Shown piece by piece: positions 15,613 to 23,689 of a stretch of DNA of 64,000 nucleotides; position 1 is the first letter of the stretch, and the number at the start of each line of letters is the position of its first letter. Below the pieces are notes generated by a model. It was not told the origin of the DNA. It ran no database searches and worked only from the letters and a program-made list of their open reading frames with translations. A program made the position numbers and the translations under genes. Origin of the DNA: Chitinophaga sp. HK235 (GTDB lineage: Bacteria; Bacteroidota; Bacteroidia; Chitinophagales; Chitinophagaceae). The DNA is taken from the NCBI RefSeq assembly GCF_018255755.1, contig NZ_CP073766.1:7190501-7254500 (forward strand), given 5' to 3'.

Positions 15613-17157
15613 TTAGCCCAGGGCTTTAGCCCTGGGAGACTTGATAAATATCAGCGCCATCAAGCTTCCCAGCCAGCCTAGTAGTCCGGAGGTGCCCATT
15701 ACTCTTGTGTAGGTTTGAATAAAGTGCTGATGATAGATATGGATGATGGTAGCTTTGTTGTCGGGAGGAATATTTTCAGGGACGGTGGCATTGCCGAGGT
15801 TGGCTGTTTGCGCTATGATGGCTTGTTTTTGTGAGGTGTTGAGTGGTAGCTGGAAGAGTGAGTGTTGTACGCTGTCAGAGAAATACAGGACGGCCAGTGC
15901 TCCGAAGACGGCTATGGCAAATACGCCGGCGATTCTGGTGATGGCGTTGTTGACGCCGGAGGCGGTGCCTGAGAGGTGGTTGCTTACCGAGCCCATAACG
16001 GTGGCGGTTAATGGGGCTACTGTCAGTGACATGCCCAGACCCAGTACTACGATGCCGGGGAAAAAGGTGGTCCAGAAACTGGCCGGACCGCTGGTCTGGC
16101 CTACGGATGCCAGCAGTAGCATTCCGGTGCCGGCGGTAAAGGGGCCGGTGATGAGGAACCATCGCGGACCGTATTTATCTGCCAGGCTTCCGGCGAGGCG
16201 GGCCAGGAATACCATGAGGATGGTAAAGGGTAGAAATGAAAGTCCTGATTCCAGTTGCGTATAGCCTTGTACCTGTACCATGTTGAGTGAGAGGAAGAGC
16301 ATGGCGGCGCTTAGTCCGGCATATAGAAAGAAGGTCAGCAGGTTGGTGCCACTGAAAATTTTGTTGTTGAACAGGTAGAGGGGCAGCATGGGGCAGGGGC
16401 TGCGGCGTTCTACCATGACGAAGGCTATGAGCAGTAGCAGGCCGCCGGCGATGCTGCCATATACGGGCAGGCTGCTGAATCCGGATAGCGGCATCCGTAG
16501 GAAGCCGAAGGTGAGCAGGGCCAGCCCGAGTACGATCAGTACGGCGCCGGCGAAGTCCTGTTTACCCGGACCGCCCTGTTCCTGTTGTTCAGCCACTTTC
16601 CATGCCAGCAGTAGCAGGGTGATAACGCCAATGGGTATATTGATAAAGAAGATGTAGCGCCACAGGCCGGCGTCGGCGAGGGCGCCGCCGAGGATGGGGC
16701 CGCCGATGGTTACCAGGGTAGTGGCGGATGACCAGGTACCGATGGCTTTTCCTCTTTCTGCTTCATCGATGGAAGAGGAGATGAGGGACAGGCTGCCGGG
16801 TATCATCAGGGCGCCGCCGATGCCTTGTAGCATTCTGAAGATAATTAGCCAGGTAACAGTGCCGGCCAGGCCGCAGGCGGCGGAGCCGACGATAAAGATG
16901 AAGATGCCTGTCATAAAAATTCTGCGGCGGCCCAGCCTGTCGCCCAGTGTGCCACCCAGTAATATCAGGGAGGCCAGCATCAGCATATAGGCGTTTAATA
17001 CCCAGAAGAGGTCGGCTCCGGTGGCATGCAGGCTGCGCTGCAGGGCAGGCAGTGCCACATTAAGCGCGGTGCCATCTATAAAAGCCATGGCAGAAGCCAG
17101 GATAGAGGATATTACTACCCATCTGCCAGCAGCGCTCTGAAGTGATACGGTTGCCAT
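15613..17157 (-). CDS. MFS drug/H+ antiporter, DHA2 (EmrB/QacA) type, 14 TM
   Basis: 514 residues from the ATG at 17157 (MATVSLQ), preferred because a possible -7 element lies upstream at 17241 and because the extra N-terminal residues from more distal starts are unlike the family. About 14 hydrophobic segments; LGDRLGRRR after helix two is the MFS signature, and LNVALPALQRSL--TGADLFWVLNAY in helix one and GGPILGGALAD in helix five mark the DHA2 antiporters. It likely exports toxic organic compounds by proton exchange. The last codons (SPRAKALG and the stop) are encoded by palindromic repeat copy 4, so the normal C terminus was replaced or extended by the repeat. Confidence 0.9.
   Translation of the reverse strand: MATVSLQSAAGRWVVISSILASAMAFIDGTALNVALPALQRSLHATGADLFWVLNAYMLMLASLILLGGTLGDRLGRRRIFMTGIFIFIVGSAACGLAGTVTWLIIFRMLQGIGGALMIPGSLSLISSSIDEAERGKAIGTWSSATTLVTIGGPILGGALADAGLWRYIFFINIPIGVITLLLLAWKVAEQQEQGGPGKQDFAGAVLIVLGLALLTFGFLRMPLSGFSSLPVYGSIAGGLLLLIAFVMVERRSPCPMLPLYLFNNKIFSGTNLLTFFLYAGLSAAMLFLSLNMVQVQGYTQLESGLSFLPFTILMVFLARLAGSLADKYGPRWFLITGPFTAGTGMLLLASVGQTSGPASFWTTFFPGIVVLGLGMSLTVAPLTATVMGSVSNHLSGTASGVNNAITRIAGVFAIAVFGALAVLYFSDSVQHSLFQLPLNTSQKQAIIAQTANLGNATVPENIPPDNKATIIHIYHQHFIQTYTRVMGTSGLLGWLGSLMALIFIKSPRAKALG
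15617..15636 (+). repeat. Short palindromic repeat, copy 4, inside the MFS gene end
   Basis: CCCAGGGCTTTAGCCCTGGG has perfect 9-bp arms, in the same orientation as copy 1. Read on the minus strand it encodes the final residues of the MFS protein, with the stop codon just outside the palindrome. Confidence 0.85.
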
Positions 17158-17240
17158 AATTGCCCTGGTTTTGCATTGCATAACGCGGAGACCCTTTAAA
17201 ATGTTTGGGAAGAGGCCCCTTAACGCTTTTTTAACAGATC

Positions 17241-17248
17241 CAAAATTA
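17241..17248 (-). promoter_or_regulatory. Possible -7 element of the MFS gene
   Basis: TAATTTTG on the minus strand fits TAnnTTTG, 83 bp before the chosen ATG. No convincing upstream TTTG is present. Confidence 0.35.
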
Positions 17249-17305
17249 GGGGGATTCTTTTCGAGCTGCGTCACTATATTGTAGCATCATTTAAGCAGCC
17301 ATTTT

Positions 17306-17767
17306 ATGAGATACTCTAAAATCTATCACCGTTTCTATGCAGGCATCATCACCTGTTTGCTGATGGGCGCCCTGCCGGCATCAGCGCAGCTGCTGCCCGA
17401 TCAGAATCCGCGTTACCGCGAAAGCATGAACGAATACCTGGTCAAAGAAGACTCCCTGACTATGCAGGAAGGTGTGACCGTTCAAAAAACCTACAAAGCT
17501 TACCAGTACTTTGAAGCCAGACAGGAGAGACGGGAACAACGCAGACAGGACCGCCGCGAACGCCAACGCCTGTACGCAGCTTCTTCCTGGGGATGGGGTT
17601 ATCCTTCTTATTCCTACGGTTACGGCTATCCTTCCTATTCCTACGGTTACGGCTATCCCGGATATCGACACCATCGTTACAACTACGGCTGTTCATCTTC
17701 CTTTCAATGGAATGACCTGGCTACGGTAACGGCCCTCGCTATGGGAACTTATATGCTTTTCAGATAA
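17306..17767 (+). CDS. Secreted protein with Tyr/Gly/Pro-rich repeats
   Basis: 153 residues with a signal peptide (about 1-27, LPASAQ). The middle is strongly basic (EARQERREQRRQDRRERQR), probably a charged helix, followed by WGWGYPSYSYGYG repeats. There is a final hydrophobic segment (LATVTALAMGTYMLFR) that could be a membrane anchor. I do not recognise a family; it precedes the LpoB-like gene by 26 bp and is likely in the same operon, so a cell-envelope role is plausible. Confidence 0.6.
   Translation: MRYSKIYHRFYAGIITCLLMGALPASAQLLPDQNPRYRESMNEYLVKEDSLTMQEGVTVQKTYKAYQYFEARQERREQRRQDRRERQRLYAASSWGWGYPSYSYGYGYPSYSYGYGYPGYRHHRYNYGCSSSFQWNDLATVTALAMGTYMLFR
17600..17653 (+). repeat. Two 27-bp tandem units in the Tyr-rich gene
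   Basis: Units 17600-17626 and 17627-17653 differ at one base and encode YPSYSYGYG twice. Confidence 0.85.
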
Positions 17768-17793
17768 AATATCATCTATATAAAATCAGAACA

Positions 17794-18390
17794 ATGTCTA
17801 AAATCAATGCATTAGCATTTTCAGGGATACTTATGTCCGCTATTTTCATGCAGGGATGTGCTCCCCGCAAAGTTACCAGGGTAGATGAAAAGCAACAGAT
17901 AGATATCAGCGGCCGCTGGAATAATACCGATTCACGCCTCACTGCTGAAGAAATGATCAACAGCGCATTGAGTGAAAACTGGCTCCCGGAATTTGCTCAG
18001 GAACATGCCGGCAAAAAGCCCGTTGTAATCGTGGGCATGGTGGCCAACAAAAGCCATGAACACATCGATGCCGAAACCTTTATCAAGGATATGGAAAGAT
18101 CTTTTGTGACCACCCAGAAAGTAAGGCTGGTACAAGGTGGCGCTAAAAGAGAAGAGCTGCGCGGAGAACGGGCCGATCAGCAAAAAAATGCTTCCGTGTC
18201 TACCATGAAAAAATGGGGACTGGAAGTAGGAGCAGACTATATACTCCAGGGAAGCATCAACTCCATCGTCGACTCACATAAAAAACAAATGGTGGTATAC
18301 TATCAGGTAGATCTGGAACTGACCGACCTGCAAAGCAACGAAGTAAAATGGATCGGAAATAAAAAGATTGCGAAATACGTTAAGAATTAA
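17794..18390 (+). CDS. LpoB-like lipoprotein (penicillin-binding-protein activator family)
   Basis: 198 residues; lipobox near residue 22 (FMQGC). The body matches the LpoB family: WNNTDSRLTAEEMINSALSENWL, KPVVIVGMVANKSHEHIDAETFIKDMERSF, GADYILQGSINSIVD and YYQVDLELTDLQSNEVKWIGNKKIAK. In gammaproteobacteria LpoB is an outer-membrane lipoprotein that stimulates the synthase PBP1b; whether a Bacteroidota homologue does so is not established. Its neighbours are a secreted Tyr-rich protein and a COG3014-like lipoprotein, a set also seen near LpoB-family genes elsewhere. A terminator follows, before the next gene. Confidence 0.85.
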   Translation: MSKINALAFSGILMSAIFMQGCAPRKVTRVDEKQQIDISGRWNNTDSRLTAEEMINSALSENWLPEFAQEHAGKKPVVIVGMVANKSHEHIDAETFIKDMERSFVTTQKVRLVQGGAKREELRGERADQQKNASVSTMKKWGLEVGADYILQGSINSIVDSHKKQMVVYYQVDLELTDLQSNEVKWIGNKKIAKYVKN

Positions 18391-18421
18391 TGCCTACTTC
18401 TAGTTACCACTACGTGTAACC

Positions 18422-18458
18422 GTGCGCCGGTTTTTCTGTGTGCCGGCGCACATTTTTT
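18422..18458 (+). terminator. Terminator after the LpoB-like gene
   Basis: GTGCGCCGG/CCGGCGCAC arms (18422-18430, 18443-18451) and six T at 18453-18458. It lies between the LpoB-like and COG3014-like genes and may attenuate rather than stop transcription. Confidence 0.85.
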
Positions 18459-18474
18459 ACTCTAACAACGAGCC

Positions 18475-19887
18475 ATGTGTAATTCTGTTTGTCGATGGAG
18501 GTGGTGGCTGCCGCTATCATTGATTATGCCTTCTTTTTTTTCATGCCATACTTACAACAAAGCCATCAGCCCTTACTATGAAGCTGTCTCCCATGGCCGG
18601 TTTGATGAAGCAGCCAGTAAATTGGATAAGACAAAGTTTTTCAGATACGGCCGCAACAAGCTGCTGTTTAATATGGAGAAGGGAAAAACGGCTTTCCTGC
18701 AGGGACGTTATGAGGAAAGCAACCTGTATTTTAATGCAGCCGATTCCATACTCGTGAGCGGAGGCCGGAACAAAGCCCTGGACCAGGCCCTCGGACTGAT
18801 CACCAATCCTGCCATGCAGGTATACCAGGGAGAAGATTTTGAAAGACTGCTCATTCATTATTATAAATCCATCAACTACCTGCAACTGAATAAAACAGAA
18901 GACGCTACGGTAGAAGCACGCCGCATCACACTGGGCACCTATGCCCTCAACGACCGGAAAAAAAATAACGAAAACAAATACAGCAAAGACGCTTTTTCTC
19001 TGATTGTACAGGGCATCATCTACGAAAGCGGCGGAGATGTGAACAATGCTTTTATTTCCTACCGCAATGCGGCAGACATCTTCCTGAAAAAAGAAGATAA
19101 AAGTTACTACGGCGTAGCCATGCCGGCACAACTGCAGCAAGACCTGCTGCGCACCGCCTACCAGCTGGGCTTTAACGAGGAAGTGCAATACTATGAAAAA
19201 CAGTTTGGGCTTACCTACCAGCCTGCAGCCGACACTGACGGCGGCGAAGTGCTGGTGTTCTGGGAGAACGGGCTGGCACCTGTAAAAGAAGAGACCAATT
19301 TTTTCTTTACGCTGACGGAAAGAGGACCAGGTAATTTTGTTTTTACGGACCCCAAAAACACCATTTTTATTCCCTTTGATTTTGCTCTTTTTTCGCGTGA
19401 TTCCTGCCACCGCCTGAGACGCAACTTTGAAGCCTTCCGGGTGGCCTTCCCCAGTTATGTGGAACAGCCCTTGTACTACACAGCGGCCAGTATACAAAGA
19501 GATAGTACCTTCTCTTCTTCACTCGAAAAAGTGGAAGATGTGAACCAGCTGGCCTTTCGCACGCTACAGGAGCGCTTTTTAAAGGAGATGGGCCTGGCCC
19601 TGACAAGACTGGCCATCAAAAAGCTGGCTGAATACCAGATCAAAAAAGAAGATCAGGTACTGGGAGAAGCGTTTAATCTGTTAAGTATACTCACAGAAAA
19701 AGCAGATACACGCAACTGGCAAAGTCTTCCGCATTCTATCTACTACTCCCGTATCCCCCTGAAAAAAGGGGATAACAGGATCACCCTCACACTCAAAGGA
19801 AAAGGGAATCCTCAGACGGTAGTGTTTAATGTGGTAGGGAATGGAAGGTTACAGACTTTACATTACGCATCGTTACAGAAATCATGA
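18475..19887 (+). CDS. COG3014-like lipoprotein with tetratricopeptide-like N-terminal half
   Basis: 470 residues, signal sequence with a Cys near residue 24 (FFSCHT). The N-terminal 230 residues have TPR-like helices (ISPYYEAVSHGRFDEAASKLDK, KGKTAFLQGRYEESNLYFNAAD, AYQLGFNEEVQYYEKQFG). The phrase YHYKSINYLQLNKTEDATVEARR is typical of COG3014. The C-terminal half is beta-rich with VLVFWENGLAPVK and WQSLPHSIYYSRIPLKKGDNRITLTL. COG3014 proteins neighbour lpoB/ycfL-type genes in gammaproteobacteria. No function is known; outer-membrane-attached periplasmic scaffold is a guess. Confidence 0.7.
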   Translation: MCNSVCRWRWWLPLSLIMPSFFSCHTYNKAISPYYEAVSHGRFDEAASKLDKTKFFRYGRNKLLFNMEKGKTAFLQGRYEESNLYFNAADSILVSGGRNKALDQALGLITNPAMQVYQGEDFERLLIHYYKSINYLQLNKTEDATVEARRITLGTYALNDRKKNNENKYSKDAFSLIVQGIIYESGGDVNNAFISYRNAADIFLKKEDKSYYGVAMPAQLQQDLLRTAYQLGFNEEVQYYEKQFGLTYQPAADTDGGEVLVFWENGLAPVKEETNFFFTLTERGPGNFVFTDPKNTIFIPFDFALFSRDSCHRLRRNFEAFRVAFPSYVEQPLYYTAASIQRDSTFSSSLEKVEDVNQLAFRTLQERFLKEMGLALTRLAIKKLAEYQIKKEDQVLGEAFNLLSILTEKADTRNWQSLPHSIYYSRIPLKKGDNRITLTLKGKGNPQTVVFNVVGNGRLQTLHYASLQKS

Positions 19888-19929
19888 AAGTTTGCCTAAA
19901 TTAGCAAGCAGATTTAATGTTGAATTTTC

Positions 19930-20916
19930 ATGAATGTAACCCAGATATATGACCGTAAGGCGTGGAACGAACTTCCTCATACGGCCGCAGAAGCCATCCT
20001 TCAACAACTGATAAAAACGCAGTTTCCGGAGTTTACCATCAAACATTTTGAGCAGTTCGATAAATTTAATCAGCGTACTTACACAGCTGTATTGGATTAC
20101 CAGGGAACGGAGTTCGTTTTTGTACCGGGTGACACCGTGCTGCTGGGGCTGGACCAATGGAACATGCCGGAAGAGAACAAGGTGAATATGGTGGACATGT
20201 TTGAAAATAATGAAGAGGGGATGGACAACTATATCAGGGAACGTTTATCTCCGGTACGTACTGTGACCATTCCTCCCATGATCGTAGAACGTCAGGTAAG
20301 AGAGACAGGTTATTTCCCGGTGGACATCGATGATGAGCACCTGGTATCGGATGATTATTTCCATAAAACCATGAAGGACCTGAAAGCTTCTCCCAGAGAG
20401 CAACATACCTGGATCGTCAACGACAGTTTCCGGCTGGAAAAGAATGGGACAGACATCCGCGCATTCCTGTATGAGTCTGCCTCTTATGATGAGCTGACAG
20501 CACAAATCGCAGATAGCGGTTTCCGGCTGCCTACCGAAGATGAATGGGAATACCTTTGTGGTGGCGGATCGCGGACGCTATACCCCTGGGGCGATGGTAT
20601 CGATTACAATAAAAAATACCATCACTTTGTGGCTGAAGGCGATGATGGACAGGGCTTTTACCTCGATACGCCCAATCACTTCGGTATCGTTATTGCCAAT
20701 GATCCCTATCATTACGAAGTGATGATGGACAGCGAATGGTTCCTCAAAAGCGGCGATGGTGGCTGCAACCTGTGTGGCGGCGGAGGCTGGGACATGGGAT
20801 ATCTGAGCATTGGTACCTACTTCAGAGACCCTTATATCTTTGATGAAGAGATGGATTATAAAGAAGAGATCACCGGAGATTATACTTTTGTGAGAAGAAT
20901 TAAAAGAATAAAGTAA
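19930..20916 (+). CDS. FGE/SUMF1-domain-like cytosolic protein
   Basis: 328 residues without a signal peptide. The region from about 190 has RLPTEDEWEYLCGGGSRTLYPWGDG and a final GGWDMGYLSIGTYFRDP, which correspond to the C-type-lectin-like core of formylglycine-generating-enzyme/SUMF1 proteins. The usual ending RGGS---GFR is altered (CNLCGGGGWDMG), and there is no adjacent sulfatase or ergothioneine gene. Classic FGE uses two Cys to bind copper; C-x-x-C (CNLC) is present but in a different place. The N-terminal 150 residues are acidic and not recognised. It may be a non-catalytic binding protein. Start chosen at ATG 19930, 42 bp after the previous gene. Confidence 0.65.
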   Translation: MNVTQIYDRKAWNELPHTAAEAILQQLIKTQFPEFTIKHFEQFDKFNQRTYTAVLDYQGTEFVFVPGDTVLLGLDQWNMPEENKVNMVDMFENNEEGMDNYIRERLSPVRTVTIPPMIVERQVRETGYFPVDIDDEHLVSDDYFHKTMKDLKASPREQHTWIVNDSFRLEKNGTDIRAFLYESASYDELTAQIADSGFRLPTEDEWEYLCGGGSRTLYPWGDGIDYNKKYHHFVAEGDDGQGFYLDTPNHFGIVIANDPYHYEVMMDSEWFLKSGDGGCNLCGGGGWDMGYLSIGTYFRDPYIFDEEMDYKEEITGDYTFVRRIKRIK

Positions 20917-20921
20917 ACTGA

Positions 20922-20953
20922 GTTGTCTATTGGGTATTGGTTTATTATATTTG
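20922..20953 (+). promoter_or_regulatory. Candidate promoter of the TonB receptor gene
   Basis: GTTG (20922-20925), 20-bp spacer, TATATTTG (20946-20953). The -7 element fits TAnnTTTG; the -33 has three of four bases. It implies a leader of about 120 nt. Confidence 0.45.
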
Positions 20954-21080
20954 ATTTTTAATTACTTATACTTTATTTTTTGTTAGTATAACCAATTTTC
21001 CCGTTTGCGTAATTTAATTTCCGCTTTTGATTAGTTGATTTGTTCAGATGTGTTGATTTTCGTTTCACACATTTAAATTT

Positions 21081-23255
21081 ATGCGCAAATCATTACTGTC
21101 GGGGTTGCCTTTTGTTTTGCTCCCTTTTATCGCGGCCGCACAGCGGACCGGGGATTCAACCAGAATTCATTACCTGAAGGATGTCAGGGTAAGAGGTATC
21201 CGTAGTGTTCGTGGTACTGGTCATTTGCCGGAAGAGCACGACGGGATTATTTATGCAGGCAAGAAGAATGAAGTAATTATTGTCGACAGTCTTGATGCCA
21301 ATAAAGCGATCAACAATACCCGCCAGATATTGGGCCGTATTCCCGGCCTGAATATCACGGAAACGGAAACCGGTGGTTTTACAGCTAATGGTATCGCTAC
21401 CCGCGGACTCAATCCAACCCAAAGCATTGAGATGAATACCCGGCAGAACGGGTATAATATTTCGGCGGATATTTATGGATATAATGAGGCTTATTATTTA
21501 CCGCCGATGGAAGCAGTAAGCCGTATCGAAATGGTAAGAGGAGCTGCCTCTCTTCAGTTTGGATCACAGTTTGGCGGGTTAGTGAACTATGTATTGAATA
21601 CAGCCCCTAAGGATAAACCATTTGAATTTTATACCTCTCAGACCGGCGGTAGTTTTGGTTTGTTTAATTCCTTTAACTCCTTCGCCGGTACTTTGAAGAA
21701 GTGGAGTTATTACAGTTTTATACAGTACCGTACTTTGCAGGGATACAGACCCAATAGTCAACAACAGCAGGCTACTGCTTTTGCCAGAGTACAATATAAT
21801 GCATCGGATAAACTCTCCGTTGGATTGGAATATTCGCTGTTGCGCAACCGGATCAAAATGCCGGGAGGCCTCAATGACAGCATGTTCCAGGCAGATCCCA
21901 AGTCATCCTTTCGTGCACGCAACTGGCTTAAAAGCCCGTGGAATGTAGTCACTGCAGACCTTAACTATACCATTTCTCCGGCTACTACACTGAATGTAAA
22001 GTCAACTTACCTGTTCAGCAGCAGGGCGCTGGTATGGCGCAATGAAGAAGGGGGCCCGGGAGAGCTGGACACGATAGATCCTGCTACCGGCCAATATGTG
22101 CCCCGTGAAGTACAGGATGAGGTAATGCACAATACAACTACGGAAGTCAGGCTGATGCACCAATACAAACTGGGCAAGACCAGCAATACCCTGGCTGGTG
22201 GCTTGCGCTACAGCTATGCCTGGTTTAAACGGCAGGGAGGTGGCCCCGGGACTACCGGCAGCGATTTTGATTTGAGCATCAGCGGCCCTTATGAATATGC
22301 CCTGGATTTTACAACCACTAACATAGCGCCGTTTGTGGAAAATATTTTCAGGTTGGGTAAACGTTTTTCCATTACTCCGGGCATTCGGCTCGAATACCTG
22401 TACAATACCGCGAAAGGCTATATCACAGACAGCGTGAAGGTCTTCACAGATGATAACAAATCAAGGGTTTTCCCGCTGCTAGGTATCGGGGCAGAATATA
22501 AAACAGGTCAATACACCAACGTGTACGCCAATTTCAGTCAGGCTTACCGGCCGGTTGATTACGCTCAGCTAACACCCATCGGTATCACCTCCAAAATAGA
22601 TCCTCATATGAAGGATGCTTCAGGATTCAATGCAGATCTGGGCTATCGTGGTACGGTAAAAAATTTCCTGAACTTTGACCTTGGAGTATTCTACCTGGCT
22701 TACAACAACAGAATCGGTACAATACTACAGACAAATGCACAGGGAGAACCTTATACGCTCCGGACCAATGTAGCTAACAGTGTACATAAAGGCGTGGAAA
22801 GTTATGTTGAGTTAAACATACTGAAATGGTTGTATCCTCTTTCCAAAAGAGGTATCAGCATATTTGATGCTTTTGGTTATACAGATGCCAGATATACTTC
22901 CGGTGAATTTAAAAATAACCGGGTAGAGGCTGCGGTCAAATACATCAACAGGGTAGGGCTTAGTTACATGGATCCTCATTTTTCAGTCACCTTCCAGCTA
23001 AATCATGTAGGTGATGCTTATGGAGATGCCACCAATGCTAAGTTCAGCGAAGATCCTGTAGCCGGTTATATCCCTGCCTATACTGTAATGGATGTCAGTG
23101 CTACCTACAGGTGGAACCGGTTTGTGCTGAAAGGTGGTATTAACAACCTGGGCAACAAAGCTTATTTTACCCGCAGGACAGATGAATATCCCGGGCCGGG
23201 AATTATCCCTTCTGATGGAAGAAGTTTTTATGCAGGAATAGCAGCGAAATTTTAG
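21081..23255 (+). CDS. TonB-dependent receptor (FecA-like)
   Basis: 724 residues with a signal peptide (about 1-20, LLPFIAAAQ). The plug domain starts near residue 50 with ANKAINNTRQILGRIPGLNITETETGGFTANGIATRGLNPTQS and has ISRIEMVRGAASLQFGSQFGGLVNYV, the conserved plug strand. The rest forms a 22-strand outer-membrane barrel, ending in GRSFYAGIAAKF with a terminal Phe. This is the FecA/iron-siderophore type rather than SusC: there is no carboxypeptidase-D-like domain and no SusD neighbour. No ExbB/TonB genes nearby. Substrate probably a ferric chelate or other small ligand. Followed by a terminator. Confidence 0.92.
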   Translation: MRKSLLSGLPFVLLPFIAAAQRTGDSTRIHYLKDVRVRGIRSVRGTGHLPEEHDGIIYAGKKNEVIIVDSLDANKAINNTRQILGRIPGLNITETETGGFTANGIATRGLNPTQSIEMNTRQNGYNISADIYGYNEAYYLPPMEAVSRIEMVRGAASLQFGSQFGGLVNYVLNTAPKDKPFEFYTSQTGGSFGLFNSFNSFAGTLKKWSYYSFIQYRTLQGYRPNSQQQQATAFARVQYNASDKLSVGLEYSLLRNRIKMPGGLNDSMFQADPKSSFRARNWLKSPWNVVTADLNYTISPATTLNVKSTYLFSSRALVWRNEEGGPGELDTIDPATGQYVPREVQDEVMHNTTTEVRLMHQYKLGKTSNTLAGGLRYSYAWFKRQGGGPGTTGSDFDLSISGPYEYALDFTTTNIAPFVENIFRLGKRFSITPGIRLEYLYNTAKGYITDSVKVFTDDNKSRVFPLLGIGAEYKTGQYTNVYANFSQAYRPVDYAQLTPIGITSKIDPHMKDASGFNADLGYRGTVKNFLNFDLGVFYLAYNNRIGTILQTNAQGEPYTLRTNVANSVHKGVESYVELNILKWLYPLSKRGISIFDAFGYTDARYTSGEFKNNRVEAAVKYINRVGLSYMDPHFSVTFQLNHVGDAYGDATNAKFSEDPVAGYIPAYTVMDVSATYRWNRFVLKGGINNLGNKAYFTRRTDEYPGPGIIPSDGRSFYAGIAAKF

Positions 23256-23264
23256 AAAGGAAGA

Positions 23265-23302
23265 TTAATTTAGGGTTGGGTTTTCTCCCAATCCTAAATT
23301 AA
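23265..23302. terminator. Hairpin after the TonB receptor gene
   Basis: Arms 23265-23280 and 23287-23302 (TTAATTTAGG-TTGGG paired with CCCAA-CCTAAATTAA, one mismatch), with a T-rich loop; probable terminator. Confidence 0.7.
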
Positions 23303-23305
23303 TGA

Positions 23306-23689
23306 CAAAACAGGTTTGTACCACATTTCAGGGAGTCTTGGTTTCGAAGCAGATTTTACCCTGTAACTTTTGGTGAATACCTGAAAAAGAACGCTGATCT
23401 TTCAAGCCCTTATGCCAACAGGATTTATGAGAACAGTTATATTATCCCTCGAAGACCCATTAACCACCTTGCCGGGACTCCCCGTAAACTACTCGCGCTT
23501 TATGCTACATTGTCCCGTTTAAATCATATCATATTTGATCTGGCCGGGTTAGACCCTATGGGAGGGAAAGAAGTATTCGGTATTGTGAAAGAGCATGTAA
23601 AAAAGGGAGGCGCCGCTATTTTGCTGGATCATGTGGATGAATTCAGACAGGAGTGTGATCAGTATGTGGAAATAGCCCCGATTATCTAA
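23306..23689 (+). pseudogene. Remnant of an ABC-transporter ATPase (C-terminal half)
   Basis: An open frame without a good start codon. It reads LAGTPRKLLALYATLSRLNHIIFDLAGLDPMGGKE and GGAAILLDHVDEF, which line up with the ABC signature, Walker B, D-loop and H-loop of ABC ATPases. The catalytic Glu after the Walker B Asp is missing (FDLAGLDP where DEPTAGLDP is usual) and there is no Walker A motif upstream. Another frame at 23302-23365 (GLYHISGSLGFEADF) may be the frameshifted continuation. The frame ends 8 bp inside the convergent next gene. Best read as a decaying gene; a divergent non-ATPase is less likely. Confidence 0.5.
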
